A DNA stretch of 64,000 nucleotides from VXNE01 sp965116625. GTDB lineage: Bacteria > Pseudomonadota > Gammaproteobacteria > Pseudomonadales > Azotimanducaceae. Position numbers and translations under genes: made by a program. This document shows positions 1 through 8,747 of this stretch, piece after piece; positions within the stretch are counted from its first letter, which is position 1, and the number at the start of each line of letters is the position of its first letter. The stretch lies in assembly GCA_965116625.1 (NCBI GenBank), contig OZ220717.1, forward strand, positions 3,286,001 through 3,350,000. Direction: 5' to 3'. The notes under the pieces were generated by a model. That model was given only the letters and a program-made list of their open reading frames with translations. It was not told the DNA's origin and did not search any database.

Positions 1-345
1 CCCTACGGACCCCAGAAACGTCGTGTAGAGCACCAGGAAGGCGGCGCCCACAAGCCCCACAAGGACGATGGTCCAGCGCCAACGCGCGGAGGTTTCTCCG
101 CAGCAGCGCAGCCACTGGCCGCACAACACCCAGTACACCATGAGGAAGGCCGCCGCCGGCAGCATGGTCGCCTTGAACAGGAAGAACCCGGCCCCGTGGC
201 GGCCGGAGGAACTCACGCTGGTGCAGCCGGCCAGGTGAGGAATGCAGCCAGGAATGTGGTCCTGCTGCGCCGACACGATGTACGAGACGAACAGGCCAAC
301 CCAGCTCAGTATCCAGATGACAACGGCGACGCGACGCAGATCCAC
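1..345 (-). CDS. Membrane protein, partial (3' end outside window)
   Basis: Reading the minus strand from a GTG at 345 gives an open frame through base 1 with at least three hydrophobic segments: VAVVIWILSWVGLFVSYIV, then FLFKATMLPAAAFLMVYWV, then TIVLVGLVGAAFLVLY. A short loop with three cysteines lies between the first two (HIPGC..LAGC). This is an inner-membrane protein whose C-terminus is beyond the window. The family is not recognised; a Frag1/DRAM-like or similar multi-pass protein is possible but unsupported. The GTG start is a guess, since the frame stays open further upstream. It is divergent from the hydrolase at 463. Confidence 0.5.
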   Translation of the reverse strand, partial: MDLRRVAVVIWILSWVGLFVSYIVSAQQDHIPGCIPHLAGCTSVSSSGRHGAGFFLFKATMLPAAAFLMVYWVLCGQWLRCCGETSARWRWTIVLVGLVGAAFLVLYTTFLGSVG

Positions 346-462
346 AGCCCGACGATACCCGGCGCAACTCGTCGAGTACACCGGGCCAGTTCGTTCGACG
401 TTGCAGTGCCAATCGGCTACCGACAGAATCCGGGTTACCGGCCATCGTATCGGAGTAACGCA

Positions 463-1635
463 ATGTCCATCTCTCAGACCGCCGACAGGCTCCTGCGTAA
501 CGCCATCACCGACGGTGCTGTTCCCGGCGTTGTTGCCGGCGCGACCGACCGCAGCGGCAACCTCTACCTCGAAGGATTCGGCGAGCGCGTGCTGGGCGGC
601 GGCGAAGAGATGACCCCCGACACCGTCGGCTGGATTGCGTCAATGACGAAACCACTGACCGGTACAGCCGCCATGCAGCTCGTCGAACGGGGACAGCTAG
701 ACCTCGACGCGCCTGCCCGGGAAGTGGTTCCCGCCGTCGGCGAAGCACGTGTCCTCGAAGGCTTCGAGGAGGACGGCACCCCGCGCACGCGCGCGCCCAA
801 ACGCGACATCACGTTGCGCCACCTCCTCACCCACACCGCCGGATTCTCCTACGAGACCTGGAGCGCAGAGATCCTCACCTACCAGGCAGCCACCGGCACA
901 CCCGGGATCATCAGTTGCCAGGAAGCAGCCCTCGGGACTCCCCTGCTGTTCGATCCGGGCGACCGCTGGGAGTACGGCATCAGCATCGACTGGATCGGCA
1001 AGATGGTCGAAGCCGCAAGCGGACAGCGCCTCGGAGCGTACCTCCGGGATCACGTTCTGCTGCCGCTCGGCATGCGCGATACGGCCTTTCGTATCACCGA
1101 TCCGATGCGGACTCGGCTGGCGAAGATTCACCAGCGTGTCGACGACGGTTCCCTGGCCCCTCTGATGGACCTCGAAATGCCACAGGATCCGGAGGTGGAA
1201 CTGGGCGGCGCCGGACTGTACGGCACGATCGGGGACTACCTGTGTTTCGTTCGCATGATGCTGAACGAGGGTCGCATCGACGGTGAGCAGATCCTCGCGC
1301 CGGAGACCGTGGCAATGATGTCCCGCAACCAGATGGGGACCTCCCGCGTCACGCCTCTCAAGACCGTCATCCCGCCGTTTTCGAACGACGCAGATTTCTT
1401 CCCGGGGATGCCAAAGACCTGGGGTTTCACGTTCATGATCAATACCGAGGATGCGCCGACCGGCCGCTCCGCGGGCAGTCTCGCCTGGGCCGGCCTCGCC
1501 AACTCCTACTTCTGGATCGACCAGGCCAAGGGTGTCGGCGGCGCCTGCCTGACGCAGGTCCTTCCTTTCGCGGACGAGAAATCGCTGCCGCTATACCTCG
1601 CCTTCGAAAGCGCGGTCTACGGGAACCTCGACTGA
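463..1635 (+). CDS. Serine hydrolase, class C beta-lactamase/esterase family
   Basis: This 390-aa protein has the penicillin-binding-protein fold signatures. SMTK (SxxK, nucleophile serine and general-base lysine) lies near residue 62. HTAGFSYETW follows around 125, and the YGIS segment near 168 takes the YxN/YxS position. A late GLANSYFWID segment corresponds to the third motif region (HxG-like), with the usual His not obvious. The family covers esterases, D-aminopeptidases and class C beta-lactamases, so the substrate is open. ATG 463 was chosen over the upstream frame opening at 196 because conserved sequence begins with MSISQTADRLL. No signal peptide is evident, suggesting a cytoplasmic protein. 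Confidence 0.85.
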   Translation: MSISQTADRLLRNAITDGAVPGVVAGATDRSGNLYLEGFGERVLGGGEEMTPDTVGWIASMTKPLTGTAAMQLVERGQLDLDAPAREVVPAVGEARVLEGFEEDGTPRTRAPKRDITLRHLLTHTAGFSYETWSAEILTYQAATGTPGIISCQEAALGTPLLFDPGDRWEYGISIDWIGKMVEAASGQRLGAYLRDHVLLPLGMRDTAFRITDPMRTRLAKIHQRVDDGSLAPLMDLEMPQDPEVELGGAGLYGTIGDYLCFVRMMLNEGRIDGEQILAPETVAMMSRNQMGTSRVTPLKTVIPPFSNDADFFPGMPKTWGFTFMINTEDAPTGRSAGSLAWAGLANSYFWIDQAKGVGGACLTQVLPFADEKSLPLYLAFESAVYGNLD

Positions 1636-1645
1636 CGGGATCTGG

Positions 1646-3064
1646 TCATTGCGGGTCGAATTCGCCAACGAGTCTGCGCGCTTGACCCGCCATGTATATC
1701 GGCAGCGACAACAGGTGATAGTCGATTGCGGTGCCGTTCGAGAGCTGCTTTGCGTCGCGCAGCAGGCTCGGCACATCGGCATTGAAACGAAGCCCGAAAT
1801 CGCGCTGTTTCTCTTGCAGGAACTGGTGCAACGAGCGGAGCGAACCCGTCGTTCCCGCCTTGATCTCAACGGGCACTATTCGCCGTCCCGCCGTCATCAG
1901 GTAGTCGATCTCGGCCGCCGCGTTCCTGGCTTCCCGAACCCAGTAGTACAGCGACGGCGCCTGGTAGCGCGGTCCGCTGAAAAGCAAATGCTGGCCAACG
2001 AACTGTTCCGCAAGCGCACCGCCATTGATCAACGTCAAGTCCTCCTTGGCCAGATCGAGCACATTGAGATGCAGCGCACCGCACATGAGGCCGACATCCA
2101 TGCACAGGCATTTGAAATGACGCTCGTTGGCCTCGGCCGCCAGAGGCACACCGTTAGCCGCCGTGTGCGGAATCCTGGTGGCAACGCCAGCCAGGCAAAG
2201 ATGCCGCAGCGCCTCGTAGAGTTCGGCGGCCCGATGATCCCGGCTGACCTGCACGTACTTGAACTTGCGTCCCACCATGGCCGGGAGCCTGTCGAATACC
2301 AGCTGTATTCGATCTCTCAAGCGGCCATGGCCGTATTTGTGGAAATCATCCCTATACGCGGAGACGATACCCTGTTGCACGCGGCCGACTCGCGCAAACA
2401 CCTCACCAGCGTTGGTATCCGCATCTACGTATGCCGCGACCGCCTCCGGGAGACCGCCCACCACGCAGTATTGCCGGAGCAAGTCCAGGCATCTACGATG
2501 CACCGCCGCCGGGAACGCCACGTTTTCGCCCTCAGACAGGTCCGACACCGAGAAGTCTCGCAAATGTGCAGCGAGCACCGCATTTCCCGAAGCCTCGAGA
2601 AAGTCCTCAAATTCCATGGGACCCAAATGCAGGTACTCAACCCGACCCACCGGCATCGAGAATCGCGCATCCGCGAGCGCGAACTCCATCAGCGATCCCG
2701 CTGCCACGACACGTAACTGGGGCATCTCCTCGTGGAAATACCGCAGCGCAACCAACGCCTCCGGCGCCGCCTGGATCTCGTCAAGGAACAGCACCGTGGC
2801 CGCAGGCGTGATCTCCTTCGCGGTTAGCAGGGACAGAGTGGAAACAACCCGCGTCGGATCCTTCTCGGTAAAGGCCTCGCGAAACTCCGGATTGCGCTCG
2901 AAGTTGACCTCCACCATCGGCATGTCCGCCAGTCGAGCGAACTCGCGCACCAACGTCGACTTCCCAACCTGCCTCGCACCTCTAATCACGAGAGGCTTGT
3001 GCACGCGACGGCTGGCCCACTCTTGTAAATAGCTGATTTCTTTTCTTTTCAGGAAATTCTGCAT
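1646..3064 (-). CDS. AAA ATPase with DUF4143 C-terminal domain
   Basis: A Walker A motif (GARQVGKST) is near residue 30 and a Walker B motif (VLFLDEIQ) near 95. An AAGS sensor-like segment and the C-terminal DUF4143 nuclease-like part (YYWVREARNAAAEIDYLMT, VPVEIKAG) follow. The length (472 aa) is typical for this widespread archaeal/bacterial ATPase family, whose biological role is poorly defined. The start was set at MQNFLKRKEISYLQEW because the family begins with such a basic segment followed by RGARQVGKS. The gene is convergent with the hydrolase at 463. Its upstream region is AT-rich and holds two inverted repeats. A second, divergent member lies at 10916. Confidence 0.85.
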   Translation of the reverse strand: MQNFLKRKEISYLQEWASRRVHKPLVIRGARQVGKSTLVREFARLADMPMVEVNFERNPEFREAFTEKDPTRVVSTLSLLTAKEITPAATVLFLDEIQAAPEALVALRYFHEEMPQLRVVAAGSLMEFALADARFSMPVGRVEYLHLGPMEFEDFLEASGNAVLAAHLRDFSVSDLSEGENVAFPAAVHRRCLDLLRQYCVVGGLPEAVAAYVDADTNAGEVFARVGRVQQGIVSAYRDDFHKYGHGRLRDRIQLVFDRLPAMVGRKFKYVQVSRDHRAAELYEALRHLCLAGVATRIPHTAANGVPLAAEANERHFKCLCMDVGLMCGALHLNVLDLAKEDLTLINGGALAEQFVGQHLLFSGPRYQAPSLYYWVREARNAAAEIDYLMTAGRRIVPVEIKAGTTGSLRSLHQFLQEKQRDFGLRFNADVPSLLRDAKQLSNGTAIDYHLLSLPIYMAGQARRLVGEFDPQ

Positions 3065-3150
3065 CGAATCAGGCCCATCATCTGGGGCGGAAACCAAAGC
3101 GCGCCCAAGTTTCAAAAGAGCTAAGTTTTAGCAACGTAAGTGATATTTTA

Positions 3151-3200
3151 CAATGCTTGTTTATGCATTGACTTGTCAAAATACTACTTAATTTGACAAG
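3151..3200. promoter_or_regulatory. Two inverted repeats in an AT-rich divergent promoter region
   Basis: CAATGC (3151-3156) pairs with GCATTG (3165-3170). CTTGTCAAA (3172-3180) pairs perfectly with TTTGACAAG (3192-3200) across an 11-base spacer. Both lie in the only clearly AT-rich stretch of the first 10 kb, between the divergent ATPase (start 3064) and MBL hydrolase (start 3275). They look like operators. The regulator is unknown, and the spacer is too long for a good hairpin terminator. Confidence 0.4.
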
Positions 3201-3274
3201 ACCAGCTTGTTCGATCCAATCTCAGTGCCCATTCACACCTGCTATAGTTTTCTTAAAACGATCAAGGGAAGAAC

Positions 3275-4132
3275 ATGCAGGACTTCCTGCGCTGGCGCAT
3301 TGGCGACGTCACGGTGACCCGGGTGGTGGAACTCACGTCGGCCACCATCGGCAACCACATACTGCCCCAGGCGCCGTCCGACCTGGTGGAGGCCCTGCCC
3401 TGGCTTGCGCCCTTCACCAACGCTGAACGCAAGCTCGTTCTCTCCTTCCACAGCCTGATCATCAAGTGCCCCGACCAGACCATCGTCGTCGATACCTGCA
3501 TCGGCAACGACAAGCCGCGCGGATATCCGCGCTGGAACATGATGCAGTCCGATTTCCTGCGTGATTTCTCCGACGCGGGGTTCGCGGTGGACGGCATCAA
3601 AACCGTGCTATGCACCCACATGCACGTCGACCACGTGGGATGGAACACGCGCCTCGTGGAGGACCGCTGGCAGCCAACTTTCGTGAACGCGCGCTACCTC
3701 TTCGCCGAGGAGGAATGGAACCACTGGCGCGAGCCGGACCGGGCCGGCCGCTACGCCGACATCATCGACGATTCGGTGCAGCCGATCCTGGACGCGGGAC
3801 TCGCCGACCTTGTCGACACCGGCCATCGCATCAATTCGGAGGTCCACCTCCTGCCAACGCCGGGACACACCCCCGGACACGTCAGCGTACACATCGAATC
3901 ACGGGGCGAGGAAGCGGTCATCACCGGCGACCTGATGCACCACCCCTGCCAACTGGCGCATCCCGAGTGGTCCTGCACCGCCTGCGTTGACCCGGTGGAA
4001 AGCGCCGCGACCCGCCAGACCTTCGTCGAGCGCTACGCCGACCGCCCCGTGCTGATCATCGGCACCCACTTCTCGGGCCCGACCGCCGGGAAGATCGTCC
4101 GCGACGGGGATGCGTACCGGCTCGACTATTAG
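3275..4132 (+). CDS. MBL-fold metallo-hydrolase
   Basis: This 285-aa metallo-beta-lactamase superfamily protein carries the metal-binding HMHVDH motif near residue 115. A downstream ligand histidine lies in TPGHTPGHVSVH, an aspartate in ITGDLMHH, and a late histidine in IIGTHFSGP. The arrangement (VVDTCIGNDKPR..WNMMQSDFL) resembles the N-acyl-homoserine-lactonase/quinone-sensing-like group often labelled 'MBL fold metallo-hydrolase'. A lactonase or esterase activity is possible, but the substrate cannot be inferred. It is cytoplasmic, with no signal peptide, and is preceded by the inverted repeats at 3151-3200. Confidence 0.87.
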   Translation: MQDFLRWRIGDVTVTRVVELTSATIGNHILPQAPSDLVEALPWLAPFTNAERKLVLSFHSLIIKCPDQTIVVDTCIGNDKPRGYPRWNMMQSDFLRDFSDAGFAVDGIKTVLCTHMHVDHVGWNTRLVEDRWQPTFVNARYLFAEEEWNHWREPDRAGRYADIIDDSVQPILDAGLADLVDTGHRINSEVHLLPTPGHTPGHVSVHIESRGEEAVITGDLMHHPCQLAHPEWSCTACVDPVESAATRQTFVERYADRPVLIIGTHFSGPTAGKIVRDGDAYRLDY

Positions 4133-4142
4133 TTCACGCCCG

Positions 4143-4415
4143 CTATCGGGCAATGCATCGGAAGCGGATGTTGGACCGTCCGTCATTGATCGCGGCCAGA
4201 CGTGCCTCGACGGCGGCGAGGATCGGGTCCGCCGGTGACAGGGCCGCCGCAATGCGCTTAAGACCTTCAACCACGGAGGCCCTGTCTCCACAGGCGCAGG
4301 TTGACCTGGTGATGTTCTCCGCGACCCGGTCCTTTTCGCGTGCCACTGCCGACACGTAGCGGTCCGGAAAGTCGCGTTCCATGGCCGACCACGCGAGATA
4401 AGTCTCAAGGAGCCT
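4143..4415 (-). pseudogene. Separated 3' half of the interrupted secreted-protein gene
   Basis: Directly after the repeat-borne TGA (4416-4418) the same reading frame is open to a stop at 4143. It reads LLETYLAWSAMERDFPDRYV, then an amphipathic helix-rich stretch ending DGRSNIRFRCIAR. An internal ATG at 4382 could give a 79-aa product. The offset between the two open stretches is a multiple of three, and the composition continues that of the upstream half. The best reading is one gene split by repeat insertion rather than two genes. Readthrough of the TGA is an alternative that sequence alone cannot exclude. Confidence 0.45.
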
Positions 4416-4502
4416 TCAGCCGGGGAATGTTCCCCGACCGCTGACGCGTAGGGAAGTGTAGGCGATCCCCCCGTCGGTGGATGCGTACTTCCATGCAAGC
4501 CT
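4409..4502 (-). repeat. 94-bp palindromic repeat, copy A (inside a gene)
   Basis: Read on the minus strand the unit starts AGGCTTGCATGGAAGTACGC and ends GGCTGAAGGCTCC. It contains a long stem (GTCGGGGAA / TTCCCCGGC around CA) and an outer pair GGAAGT / ACTTCC. It matches copies at 16493-16585 and 18061-18333. This copy lies within coding sequence and supplies a stop codon. Its structure recalls REP/BIME elements, but it matches no family I can name. Confidence 0.8.
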
Positions 4503-4976
4503 GTCCTCGTCGAATACAGTGCAACCGGCGTAGTCTATCTGCGGTTCGACGTAGACAGGCCACTTGGGGTTGCGATACGCGGCAGCCAGCGCAGAGGCGA
4601 ATCTCCGGTCGGCGTCGTCTCCGGCCCGCACGGAGAGTGCCAGAAAGAAGTCAGGCTCGGGGTTGACCACGAGAACCTCGATGCGCTGGGCGAACACCCC
4701 CGGAAGTTGGGCAAGTCGAGCGAAATCGCGTTCCGAAAGACTCTCGAGGACCGATAGCGTACCGTCCGGGACATCAGCCTGGAGCATGGCTCTCAGGTCA
4801 TCGATCGCTGCCAACGCCAGTTCGATCCCTCGGCGAGTATCACCGGCCTCGGCGGCGGCAATCGCGTTCCTGTACCCGTCCACCGCCTCGAAGACAGCGG
4901 AAAGTGTCTGCGCGAGGGGACATGCCGCCCAGAACAACAGCGCCCAGATGGCGGCGGTACGCGCGCGTGTCGGCAT
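4416..4976 (-). CDS. Secreted hypothetical protein, C-terminus replaced by repeat-encoded tail
   Basis: ATG 4976 opens a 186-aa protein with a signal peptide (MPTRARTAAIWALLFWAACPLAQ). An alpha-helical region follows (AVDGYRNAIAAAEAGDTRRGIELALAAIDDL), then a mixed domain with KWPVYVEPQIDYAGC. The last ~25 residues (WKYASTDGG..GRGTFPG) and the TGA stop are encoded entirely by the dispersed 94-bp repeat at 4409-4502. Past this TGA the same frame continues for another 90 codons (to 4143). The intact gene therefore probably ran from 4976 to 4143 and was interrupted by the repeat. The family is not recognised. It is convergent with the MBL hydrolase. Confidence 0.55.
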   Translation of the reverse strand: MPTRARTAAIWALLFWAACPLAQTLSAVFEAVDGYRNAIAAAEAGDTRRGIELALAAIDDLRAMLQADVPDGTLSVLESLSERDFARLAQLPGVFAQRIEVLVVNPEPDFFLALSVRAGDDADRRFASALAAAYRNPKWPVYVEPQIDYAGCTVFDEDRLAWKYASTDGGIAYTSLRVSGRGTFPG

Positions 4977-5236
4977 TGGAATTGCGGCCCTTCCGCGGAC
5001 TTCGGCCACGATGCCACAGATTCCGCCGCTTTCGTACAACGTCCGCGTTCCAGTCTTCCATGACGCCCGGAGCGGCACGCCACGTTAGTCGACAGGCGTA
5101 GTAGTGCGCGGGACCCGAATGCGGGATAATCGCGCCCGATGTTCCATTTCGCCGCACATTGCGCTTGTCCGGGCCAACTCTCCTGAGCCTCTCTGCGGGC
5201 GCCTGTCCGCAATCTCCAATCACTGCGGAATACCCC

Positions 5237-6634
5237 ATGGACATCCATATTCACGACACCTTTAGCGGCACCAAACGGCGTTTCGAACCGCGCATACCAG
5301 ACACGGTGTCGATGTACGTCTGCGGCCCCACGGTCTACAACCTGGCGCATATCGGCAACGCCCTGCCCGAGGTGGCGTTCGATGTCCTGGCGCGCGTGCT
5401 GAGGCTCTACTTCAAGCACGTCAAGTACGTCCACAACATCACGGACATCGACGACAAGATCAACGCGGCGGCACTTGCCAACGGAGAGCCGATCCGCGCA
5501 CTGGCCGATCGTTTCGCCAACGAATACCGGGCCGACATCACAGCCCTCGGCGTGCTCGAGCCCGACGTCGAGCCCCGCGCGACCGAGCACATCAGCGAGA
5601 TCATCGACATGATCGGCATGCTGATCGACCGCGGCCACGCCTACGAGGCCGAGGGACACGTGCTGTTCCACGTGCCATCGGACCCGAACTACGGAAGCCT
5701 GTCCAAGCAATCCCTCGAGAACATCCTCGAAGGCGCCCGCGTGGAGGTCGCTCCGTACAAGCGGGACCCCAAGGACTTCGTGCTCTGGAAGCCGTCGAGC
5801 GACGAGTTGCCCGGCTGGGACAGCCCCTGGGGCCGCGGCCGGCCGGGATGGCACATCGAGTGCTCGGCGATGATTCGCAAGCACCTGGGACCGAGCATCG
5901 ATATCCACGGCGGCGGCAGTGACCTCACCTTCCCGCACCACGAGAACGAACTCGCCCAGGGCACGTGCGTGGAAGACGACGAGGTCTACGTGCGCTACTG
6001 GATGCACAACGGCCTGCTGCGGATGGGCGACGAAAAGATGTCGAAGAGCCTCGGCAACATCGCGACCATACGATCGCTGCTGGCCGAGCATCCCGGAGAG
6101 GTGCTGCGCTACGCCCTGCTCTCCGGACACTACCGCGGCAGCCTCGAGTGGTCCGACGACCTGATCCGCCAGTCCCGCGCCAGCCTGAACGGCCTTTACC
6201 AGGCGCTGGTGGATGCCCCCGGCAACATGTCGGCCACGTCCGCCGATTTCCGGAACGCTGGCGTCGACGCCTTTCCCGAGTCCGTGCTCGCGGCGCTCAG
6301 AAACGATCTCAATACGCCGCAGGCACTGGCGGCGATGCACGGTATCGCCGGGGACATTCACAGGTCCAGCGATCCCGCGAGCGTGGAAACGTCCCGCAAC
6401 CGGCTCCTCGCCGGGGGATGGCTGCTCGGCATCCTGGGCACGCCCGCAAATGCCTGGTTCCAGCAGGCGGCCGGCGTGGACCCCGGCTGGGTCGAAGCGA
6501 AGATCGAAGAACGCGCCGCCGCGCGCGGCAGGCGGGACTTCGAGAGCGCCGACGCCATCCGGGACGAGTTGGCCGCGAACGGCATCGAACTTGAAGACTC
6601 TGCATCCGGAACCCGCTGGAAAGTCCTCCAATAG
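5237..6634 (+). CDS. cysS: Cysteinyl-tRNA synthetase
   Basis: The product charges tRNA-Cys with cysteine in the cytoplasm. The 465-aa protein has the class I signatures CGPTVYNLAHIGNA (HIGH motif variant HIGN, with Cys as a zinc ligand), the WHIECSAM and FPHHENELAQ zinc-ligand segments, and KMSKSLGN near residue 270. The C-terminal DALR/anticodon region is present (LAALRNDLNTPQALAAMHG; ARGRRDFESADAIRDELAANGIELEDS). ATG 5237 was chosen because family homology starts with MDIHIHDTFSG. It is monocistronic here, followed by the cobalamin riboswitch. Confidence 0.97.
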   Translation: MDIHIHDTFSGTKRRFEPRIPDTVSMYVCGPTVYNLAHIGNALPEVAFDVLARVLRLYFKHVKYVHNITDIDDKINAAALANGEPIRALADRFANEYRADITALGVLEPDVEPRATEHISEIIDMIGMLIDRGHAYEAEGHVLFHVPSDPNYGSLSKQSLENILEGARVEVAPYKRDPKDFVLWKPSSDELPGWDSPWGRGRPGWHIECSAMIRKHLGPSIDIHGGGSDLTFPHHENELAQGTCVEDDEVYVRYWMHNGLLRMGDEKMSKSLGNIATIRSLLAEHPGEVLRYALLSGHYRGSLEWSDDLIRQSRASLNGLYQALVDAPGNMSATSADFRNAGVDAFPESVLAALRNDLNTPQALAAMHGIAGDIHRSSDPASVETSRNRLLAGGWLLGILGTPANAWFQQAAGVDPGWVEAKIEERAAARGRRDFESADAIRDELAANGIELEDSASGTRWKVLQ

Positions 6635-6669
6635 CGTCTGCCCGGGGCAACCTGGTCCGGCGCCTTCCC

Positions 6670-6866
6670 GCTATACTGGACATCCCGAATCTGGTGTACG
6701 GGAAGCCGGTACGAATCCGGCACTGCCCCCGCAACGGTAATTCGAGGTTTTGCCACCCCATCGGGTGCAACGTCGCCGTTTCAAGCCACTGTCGTCAACG
6801 GGAAGGCTACGGCGACGGGTGTTTACACCACCTCATGAGTCCGGAGACCGGCCAGGTTCGTATGTT
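6670..6866 (+). ncRNA. Cobalamin (B12) riboswitch
   Basis: The leader of the btuB-like gene has the cobalamin riboswitch landmarks in order. GGAAGCCGGT..GAATCCGGCACTGCC comes first, then the nearly invariant CCGCAACGGTAA box (ends 6740). A variable hairpin domain follows, and the closing AGTCCGGAGACCGGCC element lies at about 6838-6853. On B12 binding such elements fold to block expression of the downstream receptor. The 42 bases between the element and the GTG start (6909) contain a G/C-rich stretch that could sequester the ribosome site. Exact ends are approximate. Confidence 0.93.
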
Positions 6867-6908
6867 CCACGCCGCGCGGGGTGAGCGGACCGACCTGGGG
6901 TACATACC

Positions 6909-8729
6909 GTGAAAAGACTTGTGCTTCTTATTGCCGCGGCGCTGCAATGGCCGGTGCAGGCGGCTGAACTTGAAACCATCGTCGTCTACGCCAGCCGGCT
7001 CGGTGCGAGCACGCAGCAGCCGACCATCCTGACCGGCGACAACATCGACGCCCGCCACGCCCACCATGCCGGAGACATCCTGCGTGCGGCGCCCGGTGTG
7101 GCCCTCAGCCCGGCCGGCAACCGCGGCAGCCTGACGCAGGCGCGCGTCCGGGGCGCCGAGGCCAACCACGTGCTGGTCATGCTGGACGGCATAGAGATGA
7201 ACAACGTAGCACTCGGCGGCGAATACAACTTCGGCACCCTCGACCTGACGGGTGCGAGGCGCGTGGAGATCATGAACGGTCCGCAAAGTGCCATCTGGGG
7301 CAGCGATGCCCTGGCCGGACTGATCTACATCGATACGACACCGAAAGAAAATGCCGTCACCGTCGACGCTGCGGGGGGAAGCATGGCAACCCGGGATGCG
7401 AGCATCACCGCATCGCGCTCCAACGCAAGCGGACACGCGGTTTTCAGTGCCAGCCATTTCGCGACCGACGGCAACAACCTGGCGAGGATCGGCGACGAAA
7501 AGGATGGACATCGCGCCACTACGCTGCACGCGAACCTTTTCCAGGATCTGGGATCATGGAGAGTCGGCGCGGTGTTTCGCGGCGTGGAGGCGGAGGTCGA
7601 GTACGATCCGACACCCTTCCCCGCCTATACCCCCGCTGACGGCGACAACCTCACAGTGTCGGATCGACGCTACATGAAGTTCGAAGCGATCCATCCCGGC
7701 ACGGGGTTCTGGGAGCCGCGCCTGACCATTACCGGTGCGCGCGCGGGAGACGAGAACATCGAAGCCAGGGGCCGGACCGAGACCTTCGGCGAGAAGGCGG
7801 CCATCACGTTCAGCAACAACTTCGCGCTTGCCGATGCTCACCGGCTGAACGCCACCGCCGAACTCGAGCGGCAGCGCTTCACGCAGCGGGGACAGGCGAC
7901 CCCGTTCGGTGATCCGAACCAGGAGCAGGACACCCGGACCGCCAGCGTCGCCGCAGAATACCAGTACCGCTCCCGCAACATGCTCGCATCGCTTTCGGCC
8001 CGGCATGACGCCAACGATCAGTTCGACGACTCCGTTGCCTACCACGCCGGCATCGCCTGGGCGCTGGGCGCGGGCCGCGTATTCGCTAACGTCGGAACCG
8101 GCATCAAGAACCCGACCTTTACGGAGCGCTACGGGTATTCGCCCAATACGTTCATAGGCAATCCCGACCTCAAGCCGGAACGGTCCGTCGAGTACGAAGC
8201 CGGGTACGCCACGGGGCGCTTGTCCTTCACCTACTTCGACAACAGGTTGACGGACGAAATCAACGGATTCGCTTTCGATCCTGCACGCGGTGGTTTCACC
8301 GCCGAGAACCGCGCGGAAAAGAGCCACCGGCGTGGTGTTGAGGTCGGCTACCACGATACGTTCGGTCCCTACCGAATCTCGGCCCACTACACCTATGTCG
8401 ACTCCTCGGAGGCGGACGATGCCGAGATTCGCCGGCCACGCCACCAGGGCCGCGTGGACCTGGCCGGCACCGTCACCCCGTCGCTACGGTTCAATCTCGG
8501 CATCGCCGCCGTCGGCGAACAGTACGACAACGACTTCTCCAGTTTTCCGGCCAATCGGGTGACGCTGGATGCCTACCAGCTCGTGCATGCCGGTCTGGAC
8601 TTCCAGGTTTCCCCTCGCGCAAGGATTTACCTGCAGATGGAAAACGCGTTAGATAGGGACTATGAAGACGTGTTCGGATACGGGACTCCCGGCCGGAGGG
8701 CCATGTTGGGATGCACGCTACGCTTGTGA
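6909..8729 (+). CDS. btuB: TonB-dependent vitamin B12 receptor, BtuB-like
   Basis: This outer-membrane receptor imports cobalamin using TonB energy. The 606-aa protein has a signal peptide (MKRLVLLIAAALQWPVQA) and a TonB box (ETIVVYAS). The plug domain follows (GDNIDARHAHHAGDILRAAPGVAL; RVRGAEANHVLVMLDGIEMN; VEIMNGPQSAIWGSDALAGLI). A 22-strand-type barrel ends in an aromatic-rich terminus (MLGCTLRL). The short plug and overall length fit BtuB rather than siderophore receptors. The riboswitch immediately upstream fixes the substrate as cobalamin. The start is GTG 6909. No periplasmic or ABC B12 genes follow. Confidence 0.93.
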   Translation: MKRLVLLIAAALQWPVQAAELETIVVYASRLGASTQQPTILTGDNIDARHAHHAGDILRAAPGVALSPAGNRGSLTQARVRGAEANHVLVMLDGIEMNNVALGGEYNFGTLDLTGARRVEIMNGPQSAIWGSDALAGLIYIDTTPKENAVTVDAAGGSMATRDASITASRSNASGHAVFSASHFATDGNNLARIGDEKDGHRATTLHANLFQDLGSWRVGAVFRGVEAEVEYDPTPFPAYTPADGDNLTVSDRRYMKFEAIHPGTGFWEPRLTITGARAGDENIEARGRTETFGEKAAITFSNNFALADAHRLNATAELERQRFTQRGQATPFGDPNQEQDTRTASVAAEYQYRSRNMLASLSARHDANDQFDDSVAYHAGIAWALGAGRVFANVGTGIKNPTFTERYGYSPNTFIGNPDLKPERSVEYEAGYATGRLSFTYFDNRLTDEINGFAFDPARGGFTAENRAEKSHRRGVEVGYHDTFGPYRISAHYTYVDSSEADDAEIRRPRHQGRVDLAGTVTPSLRFNLGIAAVGEQYDNDFSSFPANRVTLDAYQLVHAGLDFQVSPRARIYLQMENALDRDYEDVFGYGTPGRRAMLGCTLRL

Positions 8730-8747
8730 ATACGCTGTGAACGCGCT

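Noticed and set aside
4793..6631. 612-codon open frame on the minus strand opposite cysS
   Set aside because: High GC leaves long antisense frames open; it has no domain and lies fully on the complement of a certain gene.
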